Below are positions 10,992-18,627 of a stretch of 64,000 bases of DNA, piece by piece. The notes beneath the pieces were generated by a model. That model made no database searches and was not told the origin of the DNA. It saw only the letters and a program-made list of their open reading frames with translations. Source of the stretch: Hyphomonadaceae bacterium (lineage in GTDB: Bacteria; Pseudomonadota; Alphaproteobacteria; Caulobacterales; Aquidulcibacteraceae); NCBI GenBank assembly GCA_023384105.1, contig JAHDXR010000001.1:391080-455079 (forward strand). Direction: 5' to 3'. Numbering within the stretch: the stretch's first letter is position 1; every line of letters begins with the position of its first letter. A program made the position numbers and the translations under genes.

Positions 10992-11234
10992 ATGCCGATA
11001 CATCGCGTGACATGCGCCGAGTGTGGTCTTGCAGCGACGCACGTCCAAAGCGGAGACCGCGGCGTCACCAGCTTTTCGGAAGAAGAAGCGGGCGAGAAAT
11101 GCAGCCGCGGCGTCGCCGCGCGTGAAGCCGGAGATGCGCCGCTGCGTCAAGTCGCGCGGTGCGAACACCTCAAGCGCGCGATCGCCGACGCCATCGACGA
11201 GTTCAAAGCGCGCACGCGCGGCGCCGAGCGTTAA
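10992..11234 (+). CDS. Possible small Cys-containing protein
   Basis: 80-residue frame beginning MPIHRVTCAECGLAA, with a CxxC pair, further single cysteines (EKCSRG, ARCEHLK) and a helical end (AIADAIDEFKARTRG). The four Cys could bind a metal. No clear ribosome-binding site precedes the ATG. The tag motif of the R1 repeats begins 7 bp after its stop, as it does after three other real genes, which supports that the stop is genuine. Function is unknown. Confidence 0.4.
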   Translation: MPIHRVTCAECGLAATHVQSGDRGVTSFSEEEAGEKCSRGVAAREAGDAPLRQVARCEHLKRAIADAIDEFKARTRGAER

Positions 11235-11240
11235 AGCGCC

Positions 11241-11471
11241 GCGCCGAATATCGGACGCGCCGGTCTATGGACCGCCGGCTTCCAGCCGGCATGCGGCGTT
11301 TCAGCTTCAAGCCGCGTGCAGGATGAAATTGGGGCGCTGAAGCGCCGTGCTGAACATCAGACGCGCCGGTCTATGGACCGCCGGCGCCCCGCCGGCCTGC
11401 GCCTGATCGAATAAACGCCAACGCTTGTCGGCAGCTGTCGCGCCATGCCGGCGGGACGCCGGCGGTCCATA
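11241..11471. repeat. R1 repeat cluster with two tag motifs
   Basis: The tag GCGCCGAATATCGGACGCG (from 11241) is followed by a single TTCCAGCCGGC-type palindrome (about 11264-11300). A diverged second tag (11343-11366) is followed by a full R1 doublet (11371-11471). The doublet arms start CTATGGACCGCCGGC and end GCCGGCGGTCCATA. The cluster fills the gap between the convergent genes ending at 11234 and 11472. Confidence 0.8.
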
Positions 11472-12128
11472 TTAGAAGTTCGCGAACGCCTGCGCTTGCT
11501 GGCGGCGGGCGAATTTGTCGGCGTACATGGCCTCGTCGGCGCGGGCGACGGCGGTTTCGGGATCTTCCACCAGCGCGATGGCGTGCGCGCCGAACGAGGC
11601 GCGCACGCGGTGCGCCATGCCTTCGTGCAGGATCACGGCGCTGTTGAGCTTTTCGCTCAGCGCGGCGGCCTTGGCGTGCGCTTCGTCCGCGGTGGCGCGA
11701 TTGAGGATCACGCCGAACTCGTCGCCGCCGAGGCGGCCCACGACATCGCTCTCGCGGACGCTGTCGAGCAGCATCAGGCCGACATGGCGCAGCACCGCGT
11801 CGCCGGCGGCGTGGCCGTAGGAATCGTTCAGCGCCTTGAAGCCGTCGAGATCGAGATAGAGCACCGCGGCCGGTGTCCTGTAGCGCTCGACCTCGGACAT
11901 GGTGCGGTGCAGCTCGCGCATGAAGGCGCGGCGGTTGAGCACGGGCGCGAGCGCGTCGCGGTCGGCCAGGGCTTCGGCGGCGGCGAGCCGCTCGGCCAGG
12001 GACTCGCGCTCGGCGGCGAGTCGCTCCAGGGCGGCGAGGGCGGCGTCGGAAACGTCGCGCCGCGACAGGCCCAGCCCTTGCAGGAGCTGGCTCGTTGCGG
12101 AGCCGATCTTCATCTTGCCGAACCGCAT
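11472..12128 (-). CDS. Diguanylate cyclase (GGDEF domain)
   Basis: 218-residue cytosolic enzyme predicted to make cyclic-di-GMP from two GTP. A short helical N-terminus (about residues 25-60, AALERLAAERESLAERLAA) may form a coiled coil for dimerisation. The GGDEF domain follows: LYLDLDGFKALND, the active loop GGDEF at residues 134-138, and an inhibitory I-site RESD at 125-128, five residues upstream. Both catalytic and feedback sites thus look intact. There is no membrane segment or sensor domain. Starts at 12128 or at the second Met (12113) are equally possible. Confidence 0.92.
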   Translation of the reverse strand: MRFGKMKIGSATSQLLQGLGLSRRDVSDAALAALERLAAERESLAERLAAAEALADRDALAPVLNRRAFMRELHRTMSEVERYRTPAAVLYLDLDGFKALNDSYGHAAGDAVLRHVGLMLLDSVRESDVVGRLGGDEFGVILNRATADEAHAKAAALSEKLNSAVILHEGMAHRVRASFGAHAIALVEDPETAVARADEAMYADKFARRQQAQAFANF

Positions 12129-12202
12129 GGACTGCGCCTCTTCAGCCCCAGGGATGCGCCCGCGAGGTAAAGACCGCCTTAACCGCAGGTGTCGGGTGTT
12201 AG

Positions 12203-12305
12203 AGTCATTCCGGACGCGCGGAGCGCGATCCGGAACCCAGGGCCAATGTCGTACCAGTTGCCCTGGGTTCCGGGTTCAATGCTGCGCATTGCCACGGAAT
12301 GACTC
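12203..12305. repeat. Dispersed palindromic repeat, family R2, copy 2
   Basis: Inverted repeat starting GTCATTCCGGACGCGC, with internal arms CCGGAACCCAGGGC and GCCCTGGGTTCCGG, ending GGAATGAC. Flanking CAGGTGTC and GACACCTG extend the palindrome outward. It fills the space upstream of purE. Similar copies lie near 5317-5395 and at 63871-63977. Confidence 0.8.
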
Positions 12306-12381
12306 GGGCGCCTGACACCTGACACCTGGACGAAAGCCGCGGCTTGATTTACTGGGCCGTTTTTTAGGAGCAGCCGCACAC

Positions 12382-12864
12382 ATGGCTACCCCACCAGTCG
12401 GCCTGATCATGGGCTCGAAGTCGGACTGGGAGACGATGAAGGCCGCGGCCGAGGTGCTCGATGCGCTCGGCGTCGCGTACGAAGCCAGGATCGTGTCCGC
12501 CCACCGCACGCCAAAACGCCTCTACGACTACGCCGCCAGCGCCAAAACGCGGGGGCTGAAGGTCATCATCGCCGGCGCCGGCGGCGCAGCCCACCTGCCG
12601 GGCATGGCCGCGTCGATGACGACGCTGCCGGTGCTCGGCGTGCCGGTGAAGAGCAACAGCCTCAAGGGCCTCGATAGCCTTCTGTCGATCGTGCAGATGC
12701 CGAAGGGCGTGCCGGTGGGGACGCTGGCGATCGGGGAGGCCGGGGCCGCCAACGCCGGCATCATGGCGGCCTCGATCCTGGCGCTGTCGGACGAGGCGCT
12801 GGCGGCGCGGCTCGAGGCGTTCCGCGACGCGCAGACGGACGCGGTCGGCGAAGACCCGCGATGA
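12382..12864 (+). CDS. purE: 5-(carboxyamino)imidazole ribonucleotide mutase
   Basis: 160-residue class I PurE, converting N5-CAIR to CAIR in de novo purine synthesis. Diagnostic segments are [12 protein letters not shown] near the start, [11 protein letters not shown] and [15 protein letters not shown]. The start at 12382 follows TTAGGAGCAGCC. The stop overlaps the purK start by 4 bp (ATGA), the usual purEK operon. No purine riboswitch-like structure was recognised in the leader, which is mostly occupied by an R2 repeat. Confidence 0.97.
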   Translation: MATPPVGLIMGSKSDWETMKAAAEVLDALGVAYEARIVSAHRTPKRLYDYAASAKTRGLKVIIAGAGGAAHLPGMAASMTTLPVLGVPVKSNSLKGLDSLLSIVQMPKGVPVGTLAIGEAGAANAGIMAASILALSDEALAARLEAFRDAQTDAVGEDPR

Positions 12865-13928
12865 ACCCGCTCCCGCCGGGCGGCGTGATCGGCATCCTGG
12901 GCGGCGGCCAACTCGGCCGCATGCTCTCGATCGCCGCCGCGCAGCTCGGCTTCGACGTCGCCATCTACACCGACGAGCCGGACAGCCCCGCCGCGCGCGT
13001 GTCGGCGCGCACTTTCGTCGGCAATTATCTCGATGCGGCGGCGCTGGCCGATTTCGCCCGCCGCGTCGATGTCGTCACCACCGAGTTCGAGAACGTGCCG
13101 GCGCAGACGGCCGAGGCGCTGATCGCCGCCGGCGCGCGTGTCGCCCCCAATCCGAACGCGCTCGCCATCGCCCAGGACCGGTTCGACGAGAAGAGCTATT
13201 TCGCCAGCGCCGGCATCGCCACGCCGCCGTTCCGCGCCGTCGCCTCGCAGGCGGACCTGGACGCGGCGCTGGCCGAGATCGGCGCGCCGGCGATCCTCAA
13301 GACGCGCCGGCTCGGCTATGACGGGCGCGGCCAGATCCGCATTGGCGCCGCCGCCGATGCGGCCGGCGCCTACGAAAAGCTCGGCGCGCCCGGCATCCTC
13401 GAAGGCTTCTGCGCGTTCGAACGCGAGGTCTCGATCATCGCCGCGCGCGGCTGGGACGGCGCAATCGCGTTCTACGATCTCAACGAGAACGAACACGCCG
13501 GCGGCATTCTCTCGCGCACGACGCTGCCGGCCCGCGTCGGCGCCGGCGTCGAGCGCGCGGCCCAGGATGCGGCGCGCCGCGTGCTGGAGGCGTTCGGCTA
13601 TGTCGGCGTGCTGACGATCGAGTTCTTCGTCATGCCGGACGGAACGCTGGCCGCCAACGAAATGGCGCCGCGCGTGCACAATTCCGGGCACTGGACCATC
13701 GAAGGGGCGCTCACCTCGCAGTTCGAGCAGCACATCCGCGCCATCGCCGGCTGGCCGCTGGGGCCGACGACGCGGGTGGCCGGCGTCGAAATGCTGAACC
13801 TGATCGGCGAGAACGCCGATGAGTGGCGCAGGTTCGCCGCCGATCCCGACGCGCGCATCCACCTCTACGGCAAGCGCGACGCCCGCGCCGGCCGCAAGAT
13901 GGGCCATGTGACGAAGCTCAAATTCTAG
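12861..13928 (+). CDS. purK: 5-(carboxyamino)imidazole ribonucleotide synthase
   Basis: 355-residue ATP-grasp enzyme making N5-CAIR from AIR, bicarbonate and ATP; it feeds PurE. The N-terminus [14 protein letters not shown] is the PurK nucleotide-fold signature. Later segments include [26 protein letters not shown] and [25 protein letters not shown] split across the active site. Length is normal (about 355). It is translationally coupled to purE. Its stop overlaps by 4 bp the stop of the convergent membrane-protein gene at 13925. Confidence 0.97.
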   Translation: MNPLPPGGVIGILGGGQLGRMLSIAAAQLGFDVAIYTDEPDSPAARVSARTFVGNYLDAAALADFARRVDVVTTEFENVPAQTAEALIAAGARVAPNPNALAIAQDRFDEKSYFASAGIATPPFRAVASQADLDAALAEIGAPAILKTRRLGYDGRGQIRIGAAADAAGAYEKLGAPGILEGFCAFEREVSIIAARGWDGAIAFYDLNENEHAGGILSRTTLPARVGAGVERAAQDAARRVLEAFGYVGVLTIEFFVMPDGTLAANEMAPRVHNSGHWTIEGALTSQFEQHIRAIAGWPLGPTTRVAGVEMLNLIGENADEWRRFAADPDARIHLYGKRDARAGRKMGHVTKLKF

Positions 13929-14260
13929 CGCCGATAGGCTTCGTCGCGGGCGGTGTAGAGCCAGAGGCCGACGACGTAGAGCACGGGCAGGAAGAACCAG
14001 AGCACGCCGGAGACGGTGCGGGCCCAGCGCGGCGCGAGCGAGACCACGCCGTCATCGGACAAGACGTTGAAGCCGCCGCCGAGCATCACCACGGCGACGA
14101 GCACCGCCGCGCAGATCCAGAATGCGATGGCTGTTGCGACAATAGGCGATGTGCGCTCGACGTAATCGTCGTCGGCGTGTTTCTCCAGATGCGTCAGGCT
14201 CGACCAGATCGTCAGCGGCCAGGCCGCGGCATTGAGAAACCGTACGGGAGCAGCACGCAT
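13925..14260 (-). CDS. Small membrane protein, two predicted TM segments
   Basis: 111 residues with two clear hydrophobic stretches: PIVATAIAFWICAAVLVAVV (about residues 39-59) and VSGVLWFFLPVLYVVGLWLY (about 83-102). The N-terminus and the loop are hydrophilic. No family is recognised. It is monocistronic and convergent with purK, sharing 4 bp at the stops. Upstream bases 14261-14341 may carry its promoter. Confidence 0.75.
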   Translation of the reverse strand: MRAAPVRFLNAAAWPLTIWSSLTHLEKHADDDYVERTSPIVATAIAFWICAAVLVAVVMLGGGFNVLSDDGVVSLAPRWARTVSGVLWFFLPVLYVVGLWLYTARDEAYRR

Positions 14261-14341
14261 AGGGCGCCTCCAACACGGAACCTGTCACTAATACCATTAT
14301 ACGCTCACGCGTTCGTGATGGCAGTGAAATCGAGATAAGTT

Positions 14342-14986
14342 TTAGCGGTAGCGGAAGCGGGCGGCGACGCCGACGGCGCTCTCGGCGGCCTCGCCGATCG
14401 GCTTCAGACGCGCCTTGAACTTCTCGAACTGCATCACGTTCTCGATCCGGGCGTCGAGGAACGCCCAGGTGGCCTCGTGATCGGGGCTGTCGTCGCTGAA
14501 CCAGCGCGTATAGGTGCTGGCCAGCACGCCCGAGAGCGTGGCCCGCTTGGTGTAGAAGTTCTCGTCGGTCGAGGCGTCGCCCAGCGCCCGCCAGATGCGG
14601 TCGGCGGTGCGCCAGACGAGGCGGGCGGCTTCCGGGGCGCGCAGCGGGTTCGACAGCGCCCGGGTCATGGCGCGCGCGGCTTCCTTGTAGGGGGCTTGCG
14701 CCTCGAGCCGGAGCTGGACCGCGGCGCGGACCTTGTCGCGGATGCGCATGGCGGGGAGGTCAAGCTCCGCCAGGCCCGCCAGCATCGCCTCGTCGGCCCG
14801 GGCGGCGAAGGCGTCGAACAGGTCGAATGCGCCCCGCGGGCAGGCGAGCTTGGCTTCCCCTTCGCTCAGGCCGGCGTCGGCGACGGCGGCGCGGAAAGCG
14901 GCCTCGGTCCAGCCCTGGGCGGCGGCGTGGGCGGGGAAGGCGTCCAGAATGCGGTCGCGGAACCGGGCGGAGGGCGTGTCGGGCAT
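14342..14986 (-). CDS. COQ9 family protein
   Basis: 214 residues. COQ9 proteins have a TetR-like fold that binds isoprenoid lipids and assists ubiquinone biosynthesis, in mitochondria with the COQ7 hydroxylase. Family-like segments are the N-terminal helix bundle (ILDAFPAHAAAQGWTEAAF), ALSNPLRAPEAARLVWRTAD, FYTKRATLSGVLASTYTRWF and the final amphipathic helix (IENVMQFEKFKARLKP). Transcription away from rpsU is the arrangement commonly seen for this gene in alphaproteobacteria. Confidence 0.9.
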   Translation of the reverse strand: MPDTPSARFRDRILDAFPAHAAAQGWTEAAFRAAVADAGLSEGEAKLACPRGAFDLFDAFAARADEAMLAGLAELDLPAMRIRDKVRAAVQLRLEAQAPYKEAARAMTRALSNPLRAPEAARLVWRTADRIWRALGDASTDENFYTKRATLSGVLASTYTRWFSDDSPDHEATWAFLDARIENVMQFEKFKARLKPIGEAAESAVGVAARFRYR

Positions 14987-15147
14987 GGCTGATAACTACG
15001 CCCGACGCGTGGCGGCGTCGACCCGCGCCGGCATGGACATGAGCGCGGCGTTTTGCTATGGCCCCGCCTTCAATTCACGGCCACGTGGGCGCAGGAAGCG
15101 CCCGCGGCGGCTTCGGTGTTCCAAGTCAAGGCGACGGGAGAAGGGTC

Positions 15148-15378
15148 CTGGTACAGATTTTCGTTCGCGATAACAACGTCGACCAGGCGTTGAAGGCGCT
15201 CAAGAAGAAGATGCAGCGGGAAGGCACGTTCCGCGAAATGAAGCGCCGCAACCATTTCGAGAAGCCGTCGGAAAAGCGCGCGCGCGAGCGTGCGGAGGCG
15301 GTGCGCCGGGCGCGCAAGCTGGCCCGCAAGCGCGCGCAGCGCGAGGGCCTGCTGCCCCGCCCGCAAGCCAAGCGCTGA
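15148..15378 (+). CDS. rpsU: 30S ribosomal protein bS21, apparent CTG start
   Basis: 76-residue bS21. After the initiator the sequence is [20 protein letters not shown], then the basic tail [16 protein letters not shown], so it is full length. No ATG, GTG or TTG lies where the family starts; the codon there is CTG (15148-15150). It has a good ribosome-binding site, GGGAGAAGGG at 15136-15145, with normal spacing. The only upstream in-frame ATG (15058) would add 30 unrelated residues and lacks such a site. A strong terminator follows at 15408. Confidence 0.88.
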   Translation: MVQIFVRDNNVDQALKALKKKMQREGTFREMKRRNHFEKPSEKRARERAEAVRRARKLARKRAQREGLLPRPQAKR

Positions 15379-15407
15379 GCGACCTTAAAGCTCAATTCTG
15401 GACTACG

Positions 15408-15440
15408 AACGCCGCCGGGCCTCCGCCGGGCGGCGTTTTT
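15408..15440 (+). terminator. rpsU: Intrinsic terminator of rpsU
   Basis: Stem AACGCCGCC pairs with GGCGGCGTT around a GC-rich loop and is followed by TTTTT (15436-15440). It sits 30 bp after the rpsU stop and just before the convergent MarR gene end. Confidence 0.9.
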
Positions 15441-15450
15441 GCGTTCACGC

Positions 15451-15885
15451 CTAAGGAGGCGAGCCCGCCAGGCGCAGCATCAGTGCGGCGGCTTGATCCA
15501 GCACCGCGCGCTCGGCGTCGCTCAGCGTCGCCAGCCGCGCCCGTATCAGCGCCAGGCGCGCCTTCTGTCCCTTCTCCATCAGCGCCCGGCCCCTGGCCGT
15601 GACGGCGATGCGCACGCCGCGCCGGTCGTTGCGGTCCGTGCGCTTGGCGACGAGCCCTTCGGCTTCGAGATCGCCGACCAGCTTCGACATCGTCGCCGCC
15701 GTCACCTGTTCGGCGCGCGCGAGGCCGGAGAGGCTTTGGGGGCCTCCGAACGCCAGCACCGACAGCGCTGAGAGCTTGGGCGCGGAAAGCCCGCTCTCGT
15801 CGTCGGCCGCGCGCGCCATGCGCAGCAGCCGGATCGCGCCGGAATGCAGCCGCCGCGCGGTTTCGGACAAATCGGATCGCGCCAT
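15451..15885 (-). CDS. MarR family transcriptional regulator
   Basis: 144-residue dimeric winged-helix repressor. The DNA-binding core reads LSVLAFGGPQSLSGLARAEQVTAATMSKLVGDLEA in family order (recognition helix around AATMSKLV), then the wing with TDRNDRRGVRIAVTARG. Flanking helices should form the dimer interface. It is divergent from a VOC-family gene; a perfect inverted repeat in the 94-bp shared region is a likely operator for both. The ligand is unknown. Confidence 0.92.
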   Translation of the reverse strand: MARSDLSETARRLHSGAIRLLRMARAADDESGLSAPKLSALSVLAFGGPQSLSGLARAEQVTAATMSKLVGDLEAEGLVAKRTDRNDRRGVRIAVTARGRALMEKGQKARLALIRARLATLSDAERAVLDQAAALMLRLAGSPP

Positions 15886-15910
15886 GCGCCGAAGATGGAT
15901 TGACTCATTT

Positions 15911-15927
15911 AGTTAGTCAAACTAACT
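15911..15927. promoter_or_regulatory. Candidate MarR operator (inverted repeat)
   Basis: AGTTAGT-CAA-ACTAACT, perfect 7-bp arms with a 3-bp spacer, in an AT-rich patch between the divergent MarR and VOC genes. Size and position suit a MarR dimer site, and binding would cover both promoters. This is inference from position and symmetry. Confidence 0.6.
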
Positions 15928-15979
15928 TTCTGCTGCGGCCGGCCGGCTCTTGCGCGCGCGGTCGAACAGGAGAGGTGCG

Positions 15980-16366
15980 ATGCACACGACGCCGCCCTTG
16001 CTTTCGGGGATCGCGCAGGTCGCGCTGGCGAGCGCGGATCCGCAGAAGCTCGTCGCGTTCTACCGCGACACGCTCGGCCTGCCGGTGCTGTTCGAGACGG
16101 CGGGGATGACGTTCTTCCAGTCGGGCGCGACGCGGCTGATGATCGGGCCGGCGCAGCCGGGCCAGAGCGTCGGCGGCGACGCCGTGATCTATTTCGAGCC
16201 GCGCGACTGGAGCGCGGCGGAAGCGGCGCTGGAAGGGCGCGGCATAGCTTTCCTGCATCCGGCCCAAGCATTGCAGCGCGCGCCCGGACGCGAACTGATG
16301 CTGCGCCCGTTCCGCGACCCGGAAGGCCACCATCTCGCACTGCTAGGCTGGCGCGCAACGGCGTAA
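15980..16366 (+). CDS. VOC family protein (glyoxalase-like)
   Basis: 128-residue single-domain protein of the vicinal oxygen chelate fold: GIAQVALASADPQKLVAFYRDTLG at the start in two overlapping beta-alpha units, then FRDPEGHHLALLGW at the end, where the last metal-ligand region usually lies. The ATG at 15980 is preceded by CAGGAGAGG. Likely under control of the divergent MarR regulator, which would suit a detoxification or resistance role, but no substrate can be named. Confidence 0.85.
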   Translation: MHTTPPLLSGIAQVALASADPQKLVAFYRDTLGLPVLFETAGMTFFQSGATRLMIGPAQPGQSVGGDAVIYFEPRDWSAAEAALEGRGIAFLHPAQALQRAPGRELMLRPFRDPEGHHLALLGWRATA

Positions 16367-16374
16367 GGCCCGCA

Positions 16375-16497
16375 CCCCCGCTTCCCGGCCGCAGCGCAGC
16401 GAAGAGCCGGGATCCAGGGGCGGAGGCAGCGCGCTTCAACCCCTGGGCCCCGGATCGCACCCTGGCTTTCGCCGGGGCTGCGTCCGGGGAGCGGGGG
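16375..16497. repeat. Dispersed intergenic repeat, family R3, copy 2
   Basis: Runs from CCCCCGCTTCCCGG to CCGGGGAGCGGGGG and contains GATCCAGGGGC and CCCCTGGGCCCCGG. It matches the reverse complement of the copy at 1581-1702. It lies between convergent genes (VOC protein and LpxR-like). Confidence 0.75.
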
Positions 16498-16533
16498 AGA
16501 AGCGCTTACAAGAGGGAAGACTTGGGCGGCGCG

Positions 16534-17583
16534 TTAAAGCCGCACGCTCAGCGCCAGCGCGCCGAAATCCTGCCGCGTCGGCTGGGTGTCGAATTCCTCG
16601 GTGCGCCACACGTAGGTGTAGGAGAGCCGCACCGCGCCGGTGCTGATCGAGAAGCCGGTCTGGAAATCGGCCACCAGCGGATTGCGGTCGACCGAGGCGC
16701 TGTCCTCGAACGTGTTGCCGTCGAGGAAGAGATTGCGCGCCACCGCGCGGCCCTGCACGCCGGCGAAGATATTCCACGACAGCGCCCCGCCGCGGAAATG
16801 CTCCACGCCCGCGAGCGAGGGGCGCACGCGCGGGGGGCCGTAATCGCTGTCGATGCGCTGGCCGATGCGCGCCGCCACGCCGACGCGCGCTTCCGTGCGC
16901 AGCGTGCCGAGCGAGGCGCCGGCGCTGGGCGTCAAGTCGGCTTCGAGGCCGCCGAAATAGTCGCCGAACACGCGCAGCGCGCGCCAGCGGCGGTCGAACG
17001 AGACGGCGAAGGCGATTTCGTCTTCGAGCTGGCTGTCCCAGCCCTGCGGGTCGGGCGCGCCGAGCCATTGGTGGATGCCGCGCTGCGCTTCCTCGCCCTG
17101 CGCCGAGGGACCGACAATGCCGAGTTCGAGTTCGTAGGTGTCGAGAAAGCGCGGCGCGCGCCCATCGCTGCGGTCCTCTTCGGCGCCGACCGAAATCTGC
17201 AGGTAGAGCCAGCCGGCGTACGGATGCTGGTCCGGCGGCGCGGGAACGGCGCCGATGTCTTCCGGCGTGAAGATCGACTGGCCGATGGCGACGCCCCAGA
17301 AGTCCGGCTCGGATTTCGAGAACGCGCGCGTGAAGCCGCCGGCGCCCTGCAGCCAGTTCGGCACGTCTTCGGCAGGCGAGACGTAGCCCAGGCGAATGCC
17401 CGACGTGTAGTTGCGGTCGGCGCCGGAGGAGAGGCTGTCGTTCTCCACGGTCAGCGAGAACACGCCCTTGGACTCCGGCGCGCTCTGCGCGAGCGCGGCG
17501 CCCGGCAGCGCCGTCAGCAACGCCGCGCCGGCCACCAACCGCTTCAGGCGATGATGTCCGGCGTCAGCCTGTCTTCGATCCAT
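16534..17583 (-). CDS. Lipid A deacylase LpxR family protein (DUF2219)
   Basis: 349-residue predicted outer-membrane beta-barrel. A signal peptide ends ALPGAALAQ, followed by the LpxR hallmark VENDSLSSGADRNYTSG and later DQHPYAGWLYLQ, which carry residues needed for 3'-O-deacylation of lipid A in the Salmonella enzyme. The last strand ends in aromatic-rich LSYTYVW and LALSVRL. The ATG at 17583 lies inside the upstream DUF465 gene (40-bp overlap); TTG at 17538 or GTG at 17535 are shorter alternatives just before the signal peptide. The deacylase activity is inferred from family. Confidence 0.85.
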   Translation of the reverse strand: MDRRQADAGHHRLKRLVAGAALLTALPGAALAQSAPESKGVFSLTVENDSLSSGADRNYTSGIRLGYVSPAEDVPNWLQGAGGFTRAFSKSEPDFWGVAIGQSIFTPEDIGAVPAPPDQHPYAGWLYLQISVGAEEDRSDGRAPRFLDTYELELGIVGPSAQGEEAQRGIHQWLGAPDPQGWDSQLEDEIAFAVSFDRRWRALRVFGDYFGGLEADLTPSAGASLGTLRTEARVGVAARIGQRIDSDYGPPRVRPSLAGVEHFRGGALSWNIFAGVQGRAVARNLFLDGNTFEDSASVDRNPLVADFQTGFSISTGAVRLSYTYVWRTEEFDTQPTRQDFGALALSVRL

Positions 17584-17783
17584 TGGATTTGGTCCTTCAG
17601 CACGAGCTTGCGCTTCTTCAGCCGCGCCAGCTGCAGCGCGTCCCCGCCGCTCTGTTCCTGGAGCGCGACGATGGCGCTGTCGAGCGCGCGATGCTCTTCG
17701 CGCAGTTCGCTCAGGCGCACTCTCAGCGCACGCTTCTCGGGCGTGTCGCTGATGTCGAATTGTTCGTCGTCGCCGGCGCTCAT
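17544..17783 (-). CDS. DUF465 / YdcH family small protein
   Basis: 79 residues, mainly two charged helices: RALRVRLSELREEHRALDSA, then LQLARLKKRKLVLKDQIQWI and a short end. The paired-helix layout with a LKKxKLxLKDQI segment is the YdcH (DUF465) signature; function is unsettled. The 3' end overlaps the start of the LpxR-like gene. A second family member starts about 220 bp away on the opposite strand. Confidence 0.85.
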   Translation of the reverse strand: MSAGDDEQFDISDTPEKRALRVRLSELREEHRALDSAIVALQEQSGGDALQLARLKKRKLVLKDQIQWIEDRLTPDIIA

Positions 17784-18001
17784 TCGCGCGTGTTCCGCCG
17801 TTCGCCGCGGGCCCCCGCTGGTCCGCGAAAATCCGAGCTAAGCCATGCCCGGCGCCCGCTGTAAAGCCGCGACTCGCGGCGCGCACGGCGCCTGCGAACG
17901 CTGCAAGGCGAACAAACATTAATTTTGTGCACGTTGTAAGGAGACAACAGCGAAAAAGAGGCGCATGCTTGGAATCGCCAAAGCTAAAGGAGGCGCCTTC
18001 G

Positions 18002-18184
18002 ATGGCTATCGAGCAGCGGCTACGCGAACTCGACGCCCGGCATCGGGATCTCGACCTGATCATCAAAGCTGAGGCCCAGCGGCCTTCCGTCGACATGATG
18101 CGGCTCAGCGCGATGAAACGTCAGAAACTGAAGCTAAAAGAAGAAATTGAATACCTCCGACAGGAAATCGACCATCATCACTAG
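18002..18184 (+). CDS. DUF465 / YdcH family small protein (second copy)
   Basis: 60 residues: AIEQRLRELDARHRDLDLII, then MRLSAMKRQKLKLKEEIEYL, ending DHHH. This is the compact YdcH hairpin with no extension. The start at 18002 is set by a strong TAAAGGAGG (17985-17993). It is divergent from the first copy at 17544-17783; the 218-bp region between them is relatively AT-rich (AACATTAATTTTGTG) and probably holds both promoters. Confidence 0.88.
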   Translation: MAIEQRLRELDARHRDLDLIIKAEAQRPSVDMMRLSAMKRQKLKLKEEIEYLRQEIDHHH

Positions 18185-18290
18185 ATACAGGCGCGGCGTC
18201 GGCTGACGCGCGAAAATCTCAATCCCGCGGCGCGCGCGATTGAGCCTGCAAAGAACGCGCGCTAGCGTTCCCGCCGTTCCGGGAGCGCTC

Positions 18291-18581
18291 ATGCGGGCTC
18301 TGTTTTCTTTCGACGAGGCGTTGACGCCCGCCGCATTGACGGTCGTGTTCCAGATCGTTTCGGCGTTTATTGCGCTTTTTGCCGTGCTCGGCGCGCTCGC
18401 CGTGCTCACCGCCATTAACACTGCGGGCTTCTTTACTGCGCTGCTCACCGCCGTCGGCGTGCTCGGCGCCGGAGCGGCCGCCATTCTTGCGCTGCGTCTG
18501 CTCGGCGAAATCTGGATGGCGACGCTGCGCGTGCAGGACCGGCTGACGGTCCTGGTCGAGCGGAGCAAGGATCGCGATTAG
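18291..18581 (+). CDS. DUF4282 domain-containing membrane protein
   Basis: 96 residues with two hydrophobic segments (VVFQIVSAFIALFAVLGALA and LLTAVGVLGAGAAAILAL) followed by a conserved-looking LRLLGEIWMATLRVQDRL. The pattern FSFDEALTPA, two TM helices, then LR-x-x-x-E is typical of DUF4282 proteins. Function is unknown. The ATG at 18291 is chosen over 18240 because the longer N-terminus is low quality. msrA follows after 46 bp on the same strand. Confidence 0.8.
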   Translation: MRALFSFDEALTPAALTVVFQIVSAFIALFAVLGALAVLTAINTAGFFTALLTAVGVLGAGAAAILALRLLGEIWMATLRVQDRLTVLVERSKDRD

Positions 18582-18627
18582 CGAAGGCGGCTTGAAACCG
18601 GCGCCGTTTGCGCTCCGTATATGGGGC

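Noticed and set aside
11241..11471. CRISPR array
   Set aside because: Repeats here are inverted palindromes at unequal spacing with related, not unique, spacers, and no cas gene is present.
12129..12381. Purine riboswitch before purE
   Set aside because: Most of the leader is an R2 repeat; I could not build the three-way junction of a purine aptamer.
15058..15147. N-terminal extension of rpsU from an in-frame ATG at 15058
   Set aside because: It adds 30 residues unlike bS21 and lacks a ribosome-binding site, whereas CTG at 15148 has both family start position and a good site.
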